Shown: one piece after another, positions 35,301 through 42,630 of the stretch | Position numbering within the stretch: the first letter of the stretch is position 1 | Layout: each line of letters begins with the position of its first letter | From: Chloroflexota bacterium | GTDB lineage: Bacteria; Chloroflexota; Anaerolineae; B4-G1 | DNA length: 64,000 nt | Direction: 5' to 3' | Assembly (NCBI GenBank): GCA_024232355.1 | Contig: JAAEPW010000967.1 | Coordinates: forward strand, 62,001 to 126,000 | Notes under the pieces: model-generated | What the model saw: the letters and a program-made list of their open reading frames with translations, nothing else | The model's database searches: none | What the model was told of the DNA's origin: nothing | Position numbers and translations under genes: made by a program

Positions 35301-37437
35301 GGCCATCGACGGTGAGATCGAGGACCACCAATTCGCCCCGGCGATAGAGTTTGGCGACCTGCCAGAAGCCCCCTACCCGACCACCTTGGCCCAGAACGGT
35401 GCGCGCCACGTCGTGGACGGTGTGACCTTCCTGGGCAGCCTGGTAGACGTCGAGTCGGACGGACAGCCGTCCATCAACGCCGACGGCGACGACACGTTTG
35501 ACGGTTCCGACGACGAGGACGGTGTGATCTTTGTGACGCCGTTGATGCGCGCACAGACGGCAGAGATCCAGGTGACGGCAGGCTCGGACGGCTACCTGAA
35601 CGCCTGGATCGATTTTGACGGCGATGGCATCCTGGACATGATCGCTGTGATAGCCATTGACGGCACTCCCATCGCCACGACCATAAACGACGTATTCCTG
35701 AGCGCCGGCACACACACCTTTACCATCAACGTACCGAACGTCACCATTGCCAACAGCGTCTACAGCCGATTCCGCTTTACCAGCTATGACCCCAGCGGTG
35801 GCCTGTCCTATACCGGTCTGGCCAGCGACGGCGAAGTCGAGGACTATGTACTGATGAGCCTGGGTAATTTTGTCTGGCTGGACGATGGCAGCGGCGGCGG
35901 AACATTCAACGACGGCGCGCTGAACGGCAGCGAAACCGGAATCTCCAACGTGGCCGTCGAGCTGTACCAGACCGGCCAGACGCCGGGCGTGGATGCGCCA
36001 ATCACCACCACGGCCACAGACGCCAGCGGCTACTATATCTTTACCGGCCTGACGCCGGGCATCTACGTGGTACACATTCCGGCCTCCGAGTTTGGCGATG
36101 GAGAACCGCTCAAAGGGCTGGCATCCTCCACCGGCAATGGCATCCCCGACGACGACGATGACCAACAAGTGGACGAGAATGGCATCGACGACCCCACCCC
36201 GGTCAGCAACGGCATATCCAGCGGCCAAGTCACCTTGTCGTTGGGCGGCGAGCCGACGAGTGAGGACGGCGACCCCAACTCGAACCTGACCGTGGACTTT
36301 GGGTTCTACCTGTCCGTCGAAATGGAACTGACCAAAACAGTCGCTCCGACCACGACCGTGCCCGGTATGCCGTTCACCTATACCATCCGCATCACCAACA
36401 CCGGCCAACTTGTCTACGATCCGTTGGCGCTCACTGACACTTTGCCATCACCCGACTTTAACTATATCGTCGGTTCCGGCAGCCCCTCCGACCCAGACGT
36501 CATCGCCGAGCCGCTCCTGGTGTGGCAAAACCTCGGACCGTTGGATCCCGGCGGGAGTGTGACCGTCACCTTTGTCGTGACCGTCACGCCGCCGAACATG
36601 GGCGATTTTGTCAACCTCGCCACTGCCTCCGGCACGACGCCTTCTGGCACCATCACCTCCACCACCAACGCGACCGTCACCATCGCGGGTCCGGTGGTCC
36701 AGGTGATCAAACAACTGGCCGGATGGGACCGCCAGAACAACGTGATGACCTTTACCATCGACGTCATCAATGCCGGTTTCAGTGCACTCGACATCGTGCC
36801 CCTAGAGGACGACTATAACTATAACTATTTGAGCTTTGCCAGCGCGCAGCCCCATGCACCCGTAACCGTTTACCCTGCCCCCGATGGCCGGCTGTTGTGG
36901 AACGATCTGACCGGACCATCTAACGGATTTGGCTACGATCTACTGCCCAACGAGCGTTTCGTCATCACCACCGTCTTTGACATCATTGCCGACATCACGC
37001 ACACGGTAGACAACACGGCCATCGTCAGTGGCCCCGTAGACGTCCACACTAACCAGGCCGGCATAGTGACCAGTACAGTGATTGTCAACAACATACCAAC
37101 CGATATTGATCTACTCTACCTGCGTGCGGCAGGCCAGGGAGCTGGCGTGCTGGTCGAGTGGGCCACCGTGCGCGAGACGAACGTCTATGGATTCCAAATT
37201 CGCCGGGCTGCGATAAATCAGATATCCCAGGCAGAGTCGCTCACTTTCCAAACGGCTCAAGGCGACGGATACGGTGCCGAATACGTTTACCTGGACAGAG
37301 ACGCAGATCCAACACAATCCTACTGGTACTGGTTGGTCGCAATGGGCAATGCAGGTGGCAGCGCCAACTATGGGCCGGTGTCGTCTAGTGTCCTGAATCT
37401 CGCGTACAAAGTCTATTTACCGGTGATAATAAAATGA
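23320..37437 (+). CDS. Giant exported surface protein (DUF11, LamG-like, SdrD-B and GEVED repeats)
   Basis: 4705 residues from ATG 23320 (AAGGAGG 23307-23313), followed by a signal peptide. Approximate residue layout: 1-1765 DUF11-like modules (DTLP, TDSIP and TDALP phrases); 1770-1945 LamG-like sandwich (WYHFEIRAQGNRIQVYVDGQ); 1947-2080 DUF11; 2089-2347 two SdrD-B modules (GDYVWVDEDIDGIQDGGETP); 2350-4009 ten near-identical GEVED domains; 4010-4178 an eleventh, divergent one; 4181-4332 a third SdrD-B; 4335-4588 DUF11; then a terminal domain ending YKVYLPVIIK. The GEVED units carry acidic DxDGDGD loops likely to bind calcium. Predicted cell-surface adhesin or sheath protein of roughly half a megadalton. 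The next gene is a C25 peptidase, a possible processing enzyme. Codon use from about 29150 on is more GC-rich than before, suggesting a composite origin. Confidence 0.92.
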   Translation: MKYKSLTLTTIITMLINLVGAGLAPMPAAAALSTTSGLEAHASSSYDVVPSWFAATADSAPKSALPTWFTGGTAARVSSAPPERVLPVKQMPSVSSRDVLAAPLPRPLTNPIPQLSIEVEAPANVSEGDEAVGGNFYTVTVRNNSPSVSALNFYITATIPMTGFTYIDGSADFTSVISGVQFVVDTPVGKVVTWRPIPSSFDLLPGDVVVLTFKMQTDGTAVSGQRLDVNAVYENPADTQESLNAGQNVRVGRGNLVISKSPSIRDATLGDEVSWEIIVANTGLGDVYTTTITDTFGIGYINTDDGELTTIPLLSIGERRSFNVTATVNSCTDLTNIAEASWSIGNEPNREGQVLGTSAHPVSDTTDVAYLLETPNVSIAATGDINIGYCGTPVAHAIVVTVSNVAGAGAAADFVLVSDMDPSYSVGAVDSNWTYNNGIFTLTANSGVLAAGNEMALSFMVTPPLDVCGGAFSQNINFEARYSNGCNLDYTGPSTSVSYDYATGSDAEPTLSVAKTVDDEVTFTDDTAVFTISFTAENGDNIDGDILITDSIPTAFTNTTIINTSDGSTSIVDNQLVWTIPSSPGNISGTLSFSVTVVDADGVCGANTTVYNTVDAFAETDCASCDPLTSTASVDVIIQNSPTGEPGGGISSHAEVCGDNFTITNTYQISITSWSGIIFTDTLGTRDVPAGSLAYVASTLSVIVNGVDRIGDVTIVQTLPQLVVDLGGIGAPTGIVTVTISYDIDPDEDFLESQAQQRIFNWSEFHVPGSGSGACTGDDTFYQGVWIDLQRADLQIDISPQSFDGCQTVPVTLTVSDPDFVSEGLTATNVIVTFQAAAGELATINIGAMNYGAGFAGGPTSGPILSGTDTLVWTFDNGFAPGAISGTISFEMQRGCGNTTLSSTVTFADRCSINHTNSGGVAQPPRTPDLVLFVTPDTYMVNEKTARWRAYVTNVGDATAVTATLQNIFGAGFQFITQTTNMTSNLTLLNPAPFTPDEDIVWQITDLAPGEQMRIDIYARVVSCGDVEATVRLNSDCLGFDCSAPQEKVLNFIQPVPEIRSSNDQSADLPLCSTGEVLLRVKNAAVSVHMYNTIVSETITSLSYISGSTRMTVTDKYGDPIPELSNIAFEPVTSTVPDGELLVWRVDKGSPELSQTLVFTDRGPEETIDIHFMVQTGCDTPDSNKVQATAAAHEPCGNFFFRDESAETLDSVEPEITLIKEARNATQGDSNYAQVVYGEPGNEIEWRVTAVNAVGAFIAHNVVVTDTLPPEIDLTSVFSHVTTGTASLAGNIVRWVIGDLPANNVNQTMFLTTTIKTSGVTCSVEGVNRAKLTYGCDDNCVVVPPLSAEAILRKLPNFAIEIPTATSLNLCGGPLTITLDNNGSTAHYVVVTDTLPLEYVYDSSISMPPGATVSPTSGSNVLVWEWISLTHGIHDIVFNVRQNATSGVCSSEATLENQVQTKYQNSDFCVDPITSTTSPTSSVEFMYLEIDKSPEYQVVGVGETVTWTVVVTNPSPGDMFNLIVTDTAGTQYENLSEVSNSTGVISNPISPNMVTWNITVTAGQTWAVTLTAILTETGTNDNRAELYSKCSSGCEPEIISDTAYVSLLNNFDKLPQVQTGTIGSLVFFNLEATLSDFNGYYENIVITDALPVGLGYVSSVLTYTVDIDTGIGGPTQTVTTAPLPNPGQYNSGDVVWSLGDLPGSIEINGIITAVIQDELASYDDARLVNEFQMAYVQDGGNHIFTTTANVDVVEPVMHIGKSYVTPEPCGATLLADSFNVPDTSLGTVGNWARTSGDAAVQDGMLRLFNSGDVQNPTVFSDFSISFMARKNDNITSGTDPRLLIQFRRQSSGRYNLEWQPDGDLRLYRSSGSGAFGGTEIQGLLPERWYHFEIRAQGNRIQVYVDGQQVFDDTDDNFQSGVIQIRTTADSDFYIDDILVTRFGEAGCIVAGNDLVTYTLAISNQAQLPGHNLVITDALPNWMSLVTYTMDSNDPSNPAIVTEPSPGDDGTLVWSVDHLTPTAPFDPLNHTAITLTVVLRVADNVPANTILPNQASLDYTAWPAGPEAGEEREYSGGSHSTAVRTIDGEIGDYVWVDEDIDGIQDGGETPIPFVVVDLYNSTTGAFITTTTTDGGGLYLFENLPLNKSYTVQLSQTNFSPGGVLYAYTATLLHQGASGTDSNADPTATFNGSGYAVTTTLTFSPLITQDLTLDFGFYAGRIGDYVWIDENLNGTQDGGSETPIQSVIVDLYDSNSGNFITTTTTNPSGLYLFENLPLNVSYTVQLSQTNFDPGGALYAYTATLLGGMPFVNTDSNADPTALFNSSGYAVTTTLTTLITEDLTLDFGFYRMDLGDLPEGPYPTTLAQNGARHIILPADNPTLGATVDAELNGRPNETATGDDNADAPDDEDGVRLNSQLVAGQIATFTITGTNVISNPVLNAWIDFDGDSDFDDLGEQIFTDTVLALGANVLNINVPPVLLSDTLNSRFRYSTDAGLTITGQASDGEIEDHQFFPTRMDLGDLPEGPYLTTFSQDGARHVILPASNPTLGATVDDEVDGQPSSDASGDDATGVLDDEDGVRLESLILSGQTATMTITGTNVISAHLNAWIDFNGNGILTDPGDQIFSDATLDVGANILTFSVPAVVLSDTLNSRFRYSTDGGLIPTGEASDGEIEDHQFTPSRADFGDLPESPYPTTLAQNGPWHIILPTNNPILGAIVDAEIDGQPNGTATGDDTLDAPDDEDGVRLESPIIAGQIATMTITGTNASSAFLNAWIDFDGDGDLSGLGEQIFINTALTTGTNVLTFSVPAIILSDTLNSRFRYSTIGGLTPTGQASDGEIEDHQFAPTRRDLGDLPDGLYPTTLAQDGARHIILDANNPTLGASVDDEADGQPNITATGDDAARIPDDEDGMRLESIIVAGQIATMTITGTNVTSAVLNAWIDFDGDGDLSGLGEQIFINTALTTGTNVLTFSVPMVVLSDTLNSRFRYSTDTGLAIIGEASDGEIEDHQFHPFPLDMGDLPEGPYPTTLPQDGARHMILPLANPTLGATVDDEIDGQPSSDATGDDLAGATDDEDGVRLESPIIAGQIATMTITGTNVSGAYLNAWIDFDGDGILTGLGEQIFVNTALTTGTNVLTFGVPSVTLSDTLNSRFRYSTNGGLTPTGLASDGEIEDHQFAPTRADYGDLPEGPYPTTLAQNGAHHIILPVNNPTLGATVDDEVDGQPSINATGDDVSGTPDDEDGVRLESPIISGQTATMTISGTNASGAVLNAWIDFNGNGSLTDPGDQIFTDTTLVEGTNVLTFSVPAIILSDTLNSRFRYSTIPGLTPTGQASDGEIEDYQFSSILRDYGDLPEGPYPVTLAQNGARHIILPVSNPTLGATVDHEEDGQPSATATGDDISGTPDDEDGVRLETPIIAGQIATMTITGTNTSGAYLNAWIDFNGNGDLDDAGEQIFTDQTLAEGANVLAFNVPLVVLSNTLNSRFRYSTNTGITITGETSDGEIEDHQFAPTRTDLGDLPEGPYPTSLAQNGPWHIILDASNPTLGATVDAEIDGQPSATATDDDASGVPDDEDGVRLKTPIVAGQIATMTITGTNASGAVLNAWIDFNGNGSLTDPGDQIFTDTTLAEGANVLAFNVPLVVLSNTLNSRFRYSTITGLTPTGSAIDGEIEDHQFAPTRTDLGDLEEPPYPTTLAQNGARHLILPANNPTLGATVDDEVDGQPNSTATGDDDSSTPDDEDGVRLETPLISGQPATMIITGTNTSGAYLNAWIDFNGNGTLDDAGEQIFTDTTLSEGANVLVINVPLVVLSHTLNSRFRYSTVPSLTITGYATDGEIEDHQFAPFPRDFGDLEELPYPTTLAHNGARHIVLPVDNPTLGAIVDTEIDGQPSGNATDDDDSGTSDDEDGVRLETPLISGQPATTTITATNASGAYLNAWIDFNGNGTLDNTGEQIFTNQTLSEGANVLVINVPAVVLSQTLNSRFRYSTVPSLTIIGEAIDGEIEDHQFAPAIEFGDLPEAPYPTTLAQNGARHVVDGVTFLGSLVDVESDGQPSINADGDDTFDGSDDEDGVIFVTPLMRAQTAEIQVTAGSDGYLNAWIDFDGDGILDMIAVIAIDGTPIATTINDVFLSAGTHTFTINVPNVTIANSVYSRFRFTSYDPSGGLSYTGLASDGEVEDYVLMSLGNFVWLDDGSGGGTFNDGALNGSETGISNVAVELYQTGQTPGVDAPITTTATDASGYYIFTGLTPGIYVVHIPASEFGDGEPLKGLASSTGNGIPDDDDDQQVDENGIDDPTPVSNGISSGQVTLSLGGEPTSEDGDPNSNLTVDFGFYLSVEMELTKTVAPTTTVPGMPFTYTIRITNTGQLVYDPLALTDTLPSPDFNYIVGSGSPSDPDVIAEPLLVWQNLGPLDPGGSVTVTFVVTVTPPNMGDFVNLATASGTTPSGTITSTTNATVTIAGPVVQVIKQLAGWDRQNNVMTFTIDVINAGFSALDIVPLEDDYNYNYLSFASAQPHAPVTVYPAPDGRLLWNDLTGPSNGFGYDLLPNERFVITTVFDIIADITHTVDNTAIVSGPVDVHTNQAGIVTSTVIVNNIPTDIDLLYLRAAGQGAGVLVEWATVRETNVYGFQIRRAAINQISQAESLTFQTAQGDGYGAEYVYLDRDADPTQSYWYWLVAMGNAGGSANYGPVSSSVLNLAYKVYLPVIIK
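30367..35346 (+). repeat. Ten tandem ~498-bp GEVED-domain repeats
   Basis: Unit starts (the Asp or equivalent before x-GDL) fall at 30367, 30868, 31366, 31864, 32362, 32860, 33358, 33856, 34354 and 34852. Spacing is 501 bp once, then exactly 498 bp. A divergent eleventh unit begins at 35347. Each unit runs from GDLPEGPYPTTLAQNGARH through DDEDGVRL, AWIDFDGDG and NSRFRYST to DGEIEDHQF. Some blocks are almost identical in non-adjacent units, a sign of recombination. Confidence 0.95.
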
Positions 37438-37472
37438 GCAGATTGCCAAATCCAAACACGGAGGAATGGGCC

Positions 37473-40394
37473 ATGTCTAAATCGAGGGTGAGTTCGTTGA
37501 TTAGCTTGATAATCGTTCTGACGATCATTCCAACAGTTGTTGGCAGTGCGCCGCCCGATCCTACAGAACAAGACAGTCACGCAAACAGTTTTCTGCTGGA
37601 ATGGGAATGGAAAGGGCCATCGTACAAACTGGCCTCCGTGATCGGGGACGACGGCCAAACCTACACCCGCGTTGAGGTCAACGGATACCCCAACAGCGGC
37701 GCGCCCGGATGGCCCAGCCTGCCAAGCCTGGGAAAACTGGTGGTCCTGCCGCCCAGCGGCGACTTTGGCCTGGAACTGGTCGAGGTCGAGTACGACACGG
37801 TGACACTAGATTATCCAGTCGAACCAGCGCCTGCGCCCGCACCATTGCAATATGACAAAGACGGACGGCCTCTGCCGGGCGGCTGGACCTTTGCCCGCGA
37901 CGATACCGCCTACACCAATGCTGCGCGCTACCCAGCCAAGTTCGCTGCGCTAGACAATCCAGCCTGGATGCGCGATCTGCGCCTGGCGCGGCTCACAGTC
38001 TCCCCCTTTCGCTACCATCCGGCTCAACAGACTCTCGACGTCGCCCGTCGCTTGCGGCTGCGGGTGGTGCAGGTACGCGGGGAGATGTGGAAAGCGTCTG
38101 CCGCGCCAACCACTACATCTCTGATGGACGTGACCCTCGACCTGCGCACCGTCCTCAATCCCGCCGATTTGGACACCTTCCGTGCTCCCACCCCATCTAC
38201 CCAACTATCCAAGCCACTAACTGCCCTCCAAGCGGACGGTGAGTACAAAATCATCATCGAAACAGAGGGCATTTACACGCTGAGTTATGCATGGCTCGGC
38301 GGGGCCGGACTGCCACTAGACGACATTGACCCATCCAAGTTGCGGTTGATCTACGCCGGGAGCGAGGTCGACACCCAGTGGGATGGGGATGACGATGCCA
38401 CGTTCGAGTATGGGGAGCGGCTGCTTTTCTACGCCCAACCACAGTTGACGCGCTACGCCAATTACGACGTCTACTGGCTCACGTGGGACGACAGCGACGG
38501 GCAGCGGATGGCCAGTCGTTCGGGCAGCCCTGTCGGAGCAGCAGGCACAGCCTGGACCACGACCCTGGTCGAAGAGAACGTGACGTATGATTCGCTGTAC
38601 GCCGGTCGGGACGGCGATCGCTGGTTCTGGCGCAAACTGGAGCAACCCGCCACCCTCAATGACACATTCACTATCCCCCTGGAGACACCCGACGCCGGGG
38701 CAGCAGGCGAACTGACGGTCTGGCTGCACGGCTCTACCCGTGCCTGGCCCGATCCCGACCATCACGTACAATTTGATCTGAACGGAACTGACATCGGCGA
38801 TATCTTGTGGGAAGGAAAAACGGCTTACACCGCCACCTTTGGTTTGTCCGCTGGCCTCTTGAACAGTGGGGACAACGCGCTCACTTTGAGCCTGCCCGCC
38901 GACACCGGCTCCAACATCGAGGGCACCTGGGTGGACGCCATCGCCGTCACTTTTGGGCTGAATGCCGTAAGCGGCGACGCAGCCCGCTTTAGCGCCCAGG
39001 ACGCTGACCGCACCTACACCGTAGGTGGTTTTGCCAGCGACGATTTGCACGTCTACGACGTAACCGACCCAACCGCACCGCTCCAGGTGACCGGTTGGAC
39101 GTTTTCCGGCGGTGACGTCGCCATCGGCGGGAATACGGCAGCCGAGTATCTGATCCTGATCGAGAGTCAAATCCAGACGCCACTGGGGATCGTGGCCGCC
39201 AAGTCGCTCGCTGACCCATTCAACGGTGCCGACTATATCGTCATCACCCACCCCGATTTCGAGGAGGCGCTAGACCCCTTGGTTGCCCACCGGGCTGGTC
39301 AAGGGCTGCGGGTAGAGGTCGTGGACGCAGAGGCGATTTACGACCGGTTTGGCGATGGACGTATGGACCCTGAGGCGATCCACGCCTTTTTGAGCCACGC
39401 CTATAGCAATTGGACGCCGCCAGCGCCCATATACGTCCTGCTGGTCGGCGACGCCACCTACGATCCGCGCCACTACCGGCCCGACAGCAACTTGACCTAC
39501 CTGCCACCTTACCTGATCGACGTGGACCCCTGGATAGGCGAGACAACTTCGGACCACCGGTACGCAGACCTCACTGACGACATCTTGCCCGAACTGCGGA
39601 TAGGCCGGTTTCCGGTCAATACGCCAGAAGAGACAACGGCAGTGATAGATAAAATTATCAACTATGAGACCAACCCCTGGCCTGGAGATTGGAACAGTCG
39701 GCTGATGTTCGGCGCGGACAATCCATCCTTGGCCGGAGATCACCATGCCGACGCCGACAGCGATTTTATCTCTTACACCGTGGGCATCACCACCCATCAA
39801 GGTGTGCGGATCTATCTGAGTGAAACGGGCGGCGAACCCCACCTGTACACCGACGCTCAAGCCGCTCAAGCCGCTTTGATCGGGGAATTCAACCGGGGTG
39901 CTCTGCTCTATACTTATTTCGGCCACGCGTCGTGGCATCAGGAAGCGGTACTAGAGACGGACAGTTGGGCCCCCCTGTTCCACATAGACCAAATCGCTGA
40001 ATTGAACAATCCGCGCCGCTGGCCGGTGGTACTGCATATGACGTGCTTTACGGGCCACTACATCCACCGCATTGACGATACGTTGGACGAGAATTTACTG
40101 CGAACTGAGAACGCGGGCGCGGTGGCCGTATGGGGAGCCAGCGGAAACGGCCTTGTCGACGGCCATGGTGTGTTACACCACTCGTTTTACCAGAGCGTGT
40201 TCGACGATGGAAAAAGCGAGTTGGGCGAAATCACAAATATCGCGCTGGCCGCTCTCTATCCCTATGCCGGGGGATCATATAACGACTTGATAGACACGTA
40301 TCATCTCTTTGGCGATCCAGCGATGAAATTGAACACGACCATTGTGGACTTGCCTAATTCGATCTTTTTGCCCATAATAATGCGGGGAACATAA
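37473..40394 (+). CDS. Exported C25-family (gingipain-type) cysteine peptidase
   Basis: 973 residues from ATG 37473, preferred because GGAGG (37460-37464) and a signal peptide (SLISLIIVLTIIPTVVGS) fit; an upstream ATG at 37434 overlaps the giant gene's stop. After N-terminal beta regions, residues about 590-960 match peptidase C25: YIVITHPDFEEALDPLVAHR, LLVGDATYDPR, LRIGRFPVNTPEE, catalytic His818 in TYFGHASWHQ and catalytic Cys858 in LHMTCFTGHY. It ends SIFLPIIMRGT, a tail like that of the giant protein. Adjacent placement suggests it trims or anchors the surface protein; that is inference. Confidence 0.88.
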   Translation: MSKSRVSSLISLIIVLTIIPTVVGSAPPDPTEQDSHANSFLLEWEWKGPSYKLASVIGDDGQTYTRVEVNGYPNSGAPGWPSLPSLGKLVVLPPSGDFGLELVEVEYDTVTLDYPVEPAPAPAPLQYDKDGRPLPGGWTFARDDTAYTNAARYPAKFAALDNPAWMRDLRLARLTVSPFRYHPAQQTLDVARRLRLRVVQVRGEMWKASAAPTTTSLMDVTLDLRTVLNPADLDTFRAPTPSTQLSKPLTALQADGEYKIIIETEGIYTLSYAWLGGAGLPLDDIDPSKLRLIYAGSEVDTQWDGDDDATFEYGERLLFYAQPQLTRYANYDVYWLTWDDSDGQRMASRSGSPVGAAGTAWTTTLVEENVTYDSLYAGRDGDRWFWRKLEQPATLNDTFTIPLETPDAGAAGELTVWLHGSTRAWPDPDHHVQFDLNGTDIGDILWEGKTAYTATFGLSAGLLNSGDNALTLSLPADTGSNIEGTWVDAIAVTFGLNAVSGDAARFSAQDADRTYTVGGFASDDLHVYDVTDPTAPLQVTGWTFSGGDVAIGGNTAAEYLILIESQIQTPLGIVAAKSLADPFNGADYIVITHPDFEEALDPLVAHRAGQGLRVEVVDAEAIYDRFGDGRMDPEAIHAFLSHAYSNWTPPAPIYVLLVGDATYDPRHYRPDSNLTYLPPYLIDVDPWIGETTSDHRYADLTDDILPELRIGRFPVNTPEETTAVIDKIINYETNPWPGDWNSRLMFGADNPSLAGDHHADADSDFISYTVGITTHQGVRIYLSETGGEPHLYTDAQAAQAALIGEFNRGALLYTYFGHASWHQEAVLETDSWAPLFHIDQIAELNNPRRWPVVLHMTCFTGHYIHRIDDTLDENLLRTENAGAVAVWGASGNGLVDGHGVLHHSFYQSVFDDGKSELGEITNIALAALYPYAGGSYNDLIDTYHLFGDPAMKLNTTIVDLPNSIFLPIIMRGT

Positions 40395-40431
40395 CAGCCA
40401 CACAGCAACGTAAAGGGGAGGGGAAACGAAA

Positions 40432-40851
40432 ATGACACGAGCAAAAAAACTAACGACGGTGGGCGTCATTCAGATCGTGATCGCTATGGCATTTTTTCTG
40501 ACGCTCTTGTTCAGCCGCCCGGTCACAGCGACTAGAGCCGTGCTGGGTATCACGTCTACCGCCACGCTTGCTTCTGGGCCTACGTCTACGCCTGTACCGC
40601 AGCCTACATCCACCCTCGCGCCCATCACGCCCTTACCCTCACCCACATCCCCGCCTGCGCCCACGTCCAGACCATCGGAGCCCAAGGCTACGTCTGTCGC
40701 CCCCACTCCCACGCCAATCCCCATCTTGCCGTTGAGCGGGGGGGAAGCAGGTCAATCCGACTTGCTCTTTTGGGCAGTCGGTAGTGCGATCCTGCTCATT
40801 GGCTGGCTGTTCCATTTCTTGAGGCGAACACACAGCCGTATACAAAACTGA
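40432..40851 (+). CDS. Small stalk protein with sortase-like C-terminal signal
   Basis: 139 residues; GGAGGGG precedes ATG 40432. N-terminal membrane segment (GVIQIVIAMAFFLTLLF), a Pro/Thr/Ser-rich stalk (about 45-98), then ILPLSGGEAGQSD, a hydrophobic stretch (LLFWAVGSAILLIGWLF) and a basic tail (RRTHSRIQN). The end is organised like a sorting signal, with LPLSG in place of LPxTG. It follows the C25 peptidase gene by 37 bp and may be an anchor or spacer for the surface structure. Confidence 0.75.
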   Translation: MTRAKKLTTVGVIQIVIAMAFFLTLLFSRPVTATRAVLGITSTATLASGPTSTPVPQPTSTLAPITPLPSPTSPPAPTSRPSEPKATSVAPTPTPIPILPLSGGEAGQSDLLFWAVGSAILLIGWLFHFLRRTHSRIQN

Positions 40852-40858
40852 ACAGGCA

Positions 40859-40899
40859 TGCCAGGTTTCAGTCGGACGCAAGACGTCCACAACCTGGCA
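40859..40899. repeat. Nested hairpin between convergent genes
   Basis: Outer arms TGCCAGGTT / AACCTGGCA are perfect, and an inner hairpin GGACG-CAAGA-CGTCC sits between them. It separates the surface-protein unit from ilvD and could terminate both sides. It also has the look of a REP-type repeat. Confidence 0.55.
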
Positions 40900-40912
40900 G
40901 GTCTTGAATCAA

Positions 40913-42568
40913 TCACTCTAAAATCGCCCCCCTGTTGGCTGACGAGACCATCTTGACGTAGCGGCTCAGATAACCGCCGGACGCCCGTGGAGCCGGAGCT
41001 TTCCAGTCCTTTCGTCGCTGAGCCATCTCTTTCTCAGAGATGTGGAGCGTCAGCCGCTTGTTGGGAACATCCAACTCGATCTCATCACCCTCTTCCACCA
41101 ACCCAATCGGTCCGCCAGCCGCTGCCTCGGGCGAGACATGGCCAACGGCAGACCCACGCGTCGCGCCAGAAAAACGTCCGTCGGTCAAAAGCGCCACTTT
41201 GTCGTCCAGCCCCATCCCGGCGAGAGAGGACGTGGGCATCAGCATCTCTCGCATACCAGGGCCACCTCGCGGTCCCTCACAACGAATGACGATCACGTCG
41301 CCAGCCTGAATTTTCCCGCCCAAGATAGCCTCCAGTGCGGCCTCTTCGCCATCAAAGACGCGGGCCGGACCACGGTGCTGCATCATCTCTGGCCGAACGG
41401 CTCCCGCCTTGACCACCGCGCCGTCGGGAGCCAGGTTACCGCGCAGGATGGCGATGCCGCCGTCAGGCCGGTAGGGATCATCAGTGGAGCGGATAACGTC
41501 CGTCAGGCGGCGCGTGCCATTCAGGTTCTCACTGACCGTCTGCCCGGTCACCGTGGGCAAGTCGCCATTCAGTGCGTTGTGACGGAGCAATTCGGCCATC
41601 ACCGCCTGAATGCCCCCGGCCTCATTCAGGTCTTGTATGTGATGGGGGCCAGAGGGACTTAGTTTGACCAAGTAAGGGGTTTGACCGCTCACCGTGTCGA
41701 ATTTTCCCAGGGGAAGTGCAATGTCCGCATCATGAGCGATGGCAGGCAAATGCAACACGGTGTTGGTCGAGCCGCCGATGGCCATATCGACGGCGATGGC
41801 ATTCTCAAAAGCCGCCTCGGTCATAATGTCGCGGGGGCAGACATCATCGCGTACCAGGTTCAGCACATTCATCCCCGCTTGTTTTGCCAATCGCAGGCGA
41901 GCGGCTGTAGTAGCTGGGATGGTACCGTTGCCAGGCAGGCCCATTCCTAACGCCTCAGTCAAGCAGTTCATCGAGTTGGCAGTGAACAACCCCGCGCACG
42001 AACCGCAGCCAGGGCACGCTGCCAGTTCCAGCGCTTTTAGTTCCTTCGCATCCATCCGTCCGGCCCTATACTCTCCAACAGCCTCAAACAGATCCTTGAC
42101 GTCCACGTCTTTCCCTTGGTGCCGCCCTGCCATCATGGGCCCGCCACTAACGAAAATCGCGGGGACATTGAGCCGGGCGGCCGCCATCAGCATCCCCGGC
42201 ACGACCTTGTCACAATTGGGGATGAACACCAGGCCGTCGAATTGGTGGGCCATTACCATACTTTCGACAGAATCCGCGACCAGTTCCCGGCTGGGCAACG
42301 AGTAGCACATCCCCGAATGCCCCATCGCAATACCATCACAGACGCCGATGGTGTGGAACTCGAGCGGGGTGCCTCCGCCGATCCGAACCCCGGCCTTTAC
42401 CGCATCACTCACCTTGTCGAGGTGGATGTGGCCGGGCACAATTTCGTTAAACGAATTGACGACACCGATTAGAGGGCGGTCCAACTCTTCGGGCGTCAAC
42501 CCGATAGCGTAAAATAGACTCCGGTGTGGAGCACGTTCGTATCCTCGTTTCACTGAATCACTGCGCAT
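40913..42568 (-). CDS. ilvD: Dihydroxy-acid dehydratase
   Basis: 551 residues from ATG 42568 (GGAAAGG upstream); the frame is open 15 codons further. Iron-sulfur cysteines appear in [32 protein letters not shown] and [16 protein letters not shown]. Later motifs include [17 protein letters not shown] and the C-terminal [11 protein letters not shown]. It dehydrates dihydroxy-isovalerate and dihydroxy-methylvalerate in valine/leucine and isoleucine synthesis. It is the last gene of the branched-chain cluster, 62 bp after leuB. Confidence 0.96.
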   Translation of the reverse strand: MRSDSVKRGYERAPHRSLFYAIGLTPEELDRPLIGVVNSFNEIVPGHIHLDKVSDAVKAGVRIGGGTPLEFHTIGVCDGIAMGHSGMCYSLPSRELVADSVESMVMAHQFDGLVFIPNCDKVVPGMLMAAARLNVPAIFVSGGPMMAGRHQGKDVDVKDLFEAVGEYRAGRMDAKELKALELAACPGCGSCAGLFTANSMNCLTEALGMGLPGNGTIPATTAARLRLAKQAGMNVLNLVRDDVCPRDIMTEAAFENAIAVDMAIGGSTNTVLHLPAIAHDADIALPLGKFDTVSGQTPYLVKLSPSGPHHIQDLNEAGGIQAVMAELLRHNALNGDLPTVTGQTVSENLNGTRRLTDVIRSTDDPYRPDGGIAILRGNLAPDGAVVKAGAVRPEMMQHRGPARVFDGEEAALEAILGGKIQAGDVIVIRCEGPRGGPGMREMLMPTSSLAGMGLDDKVALLTDGRFSGATRGSAVGHVSPEAAAGGPIGLVEEGDEIELDVPNKRLTLHISEKEMAQRRKDWKAPAPRASGGYLSRYVKMVSSANRGAILE

Positions 42569-42630
42569 TGCTTTTCCTTTCCATAGAACACGGATCAAAA
42601 AACCTACGTACACCTACGTCGATCTGCACT

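Noticed and set aside
30367..35346. Periodic repeats considered as a CRISPR or satellite array.
   Set aside because: Units are 498 bp, fully coding and encode a known domain; there are no short repeat-spacer units.
29743..36408. Long minus-strand open frames opposite the giant gene, up to about 500 codons.
   Set aside because: They arise from the C-ending codon bias and repeats of the plus-strand gene, show Val/Ala/Gly-rich sequence repeating with the same 498-bp period, and lack ribosome binding sites or recognisable domains.
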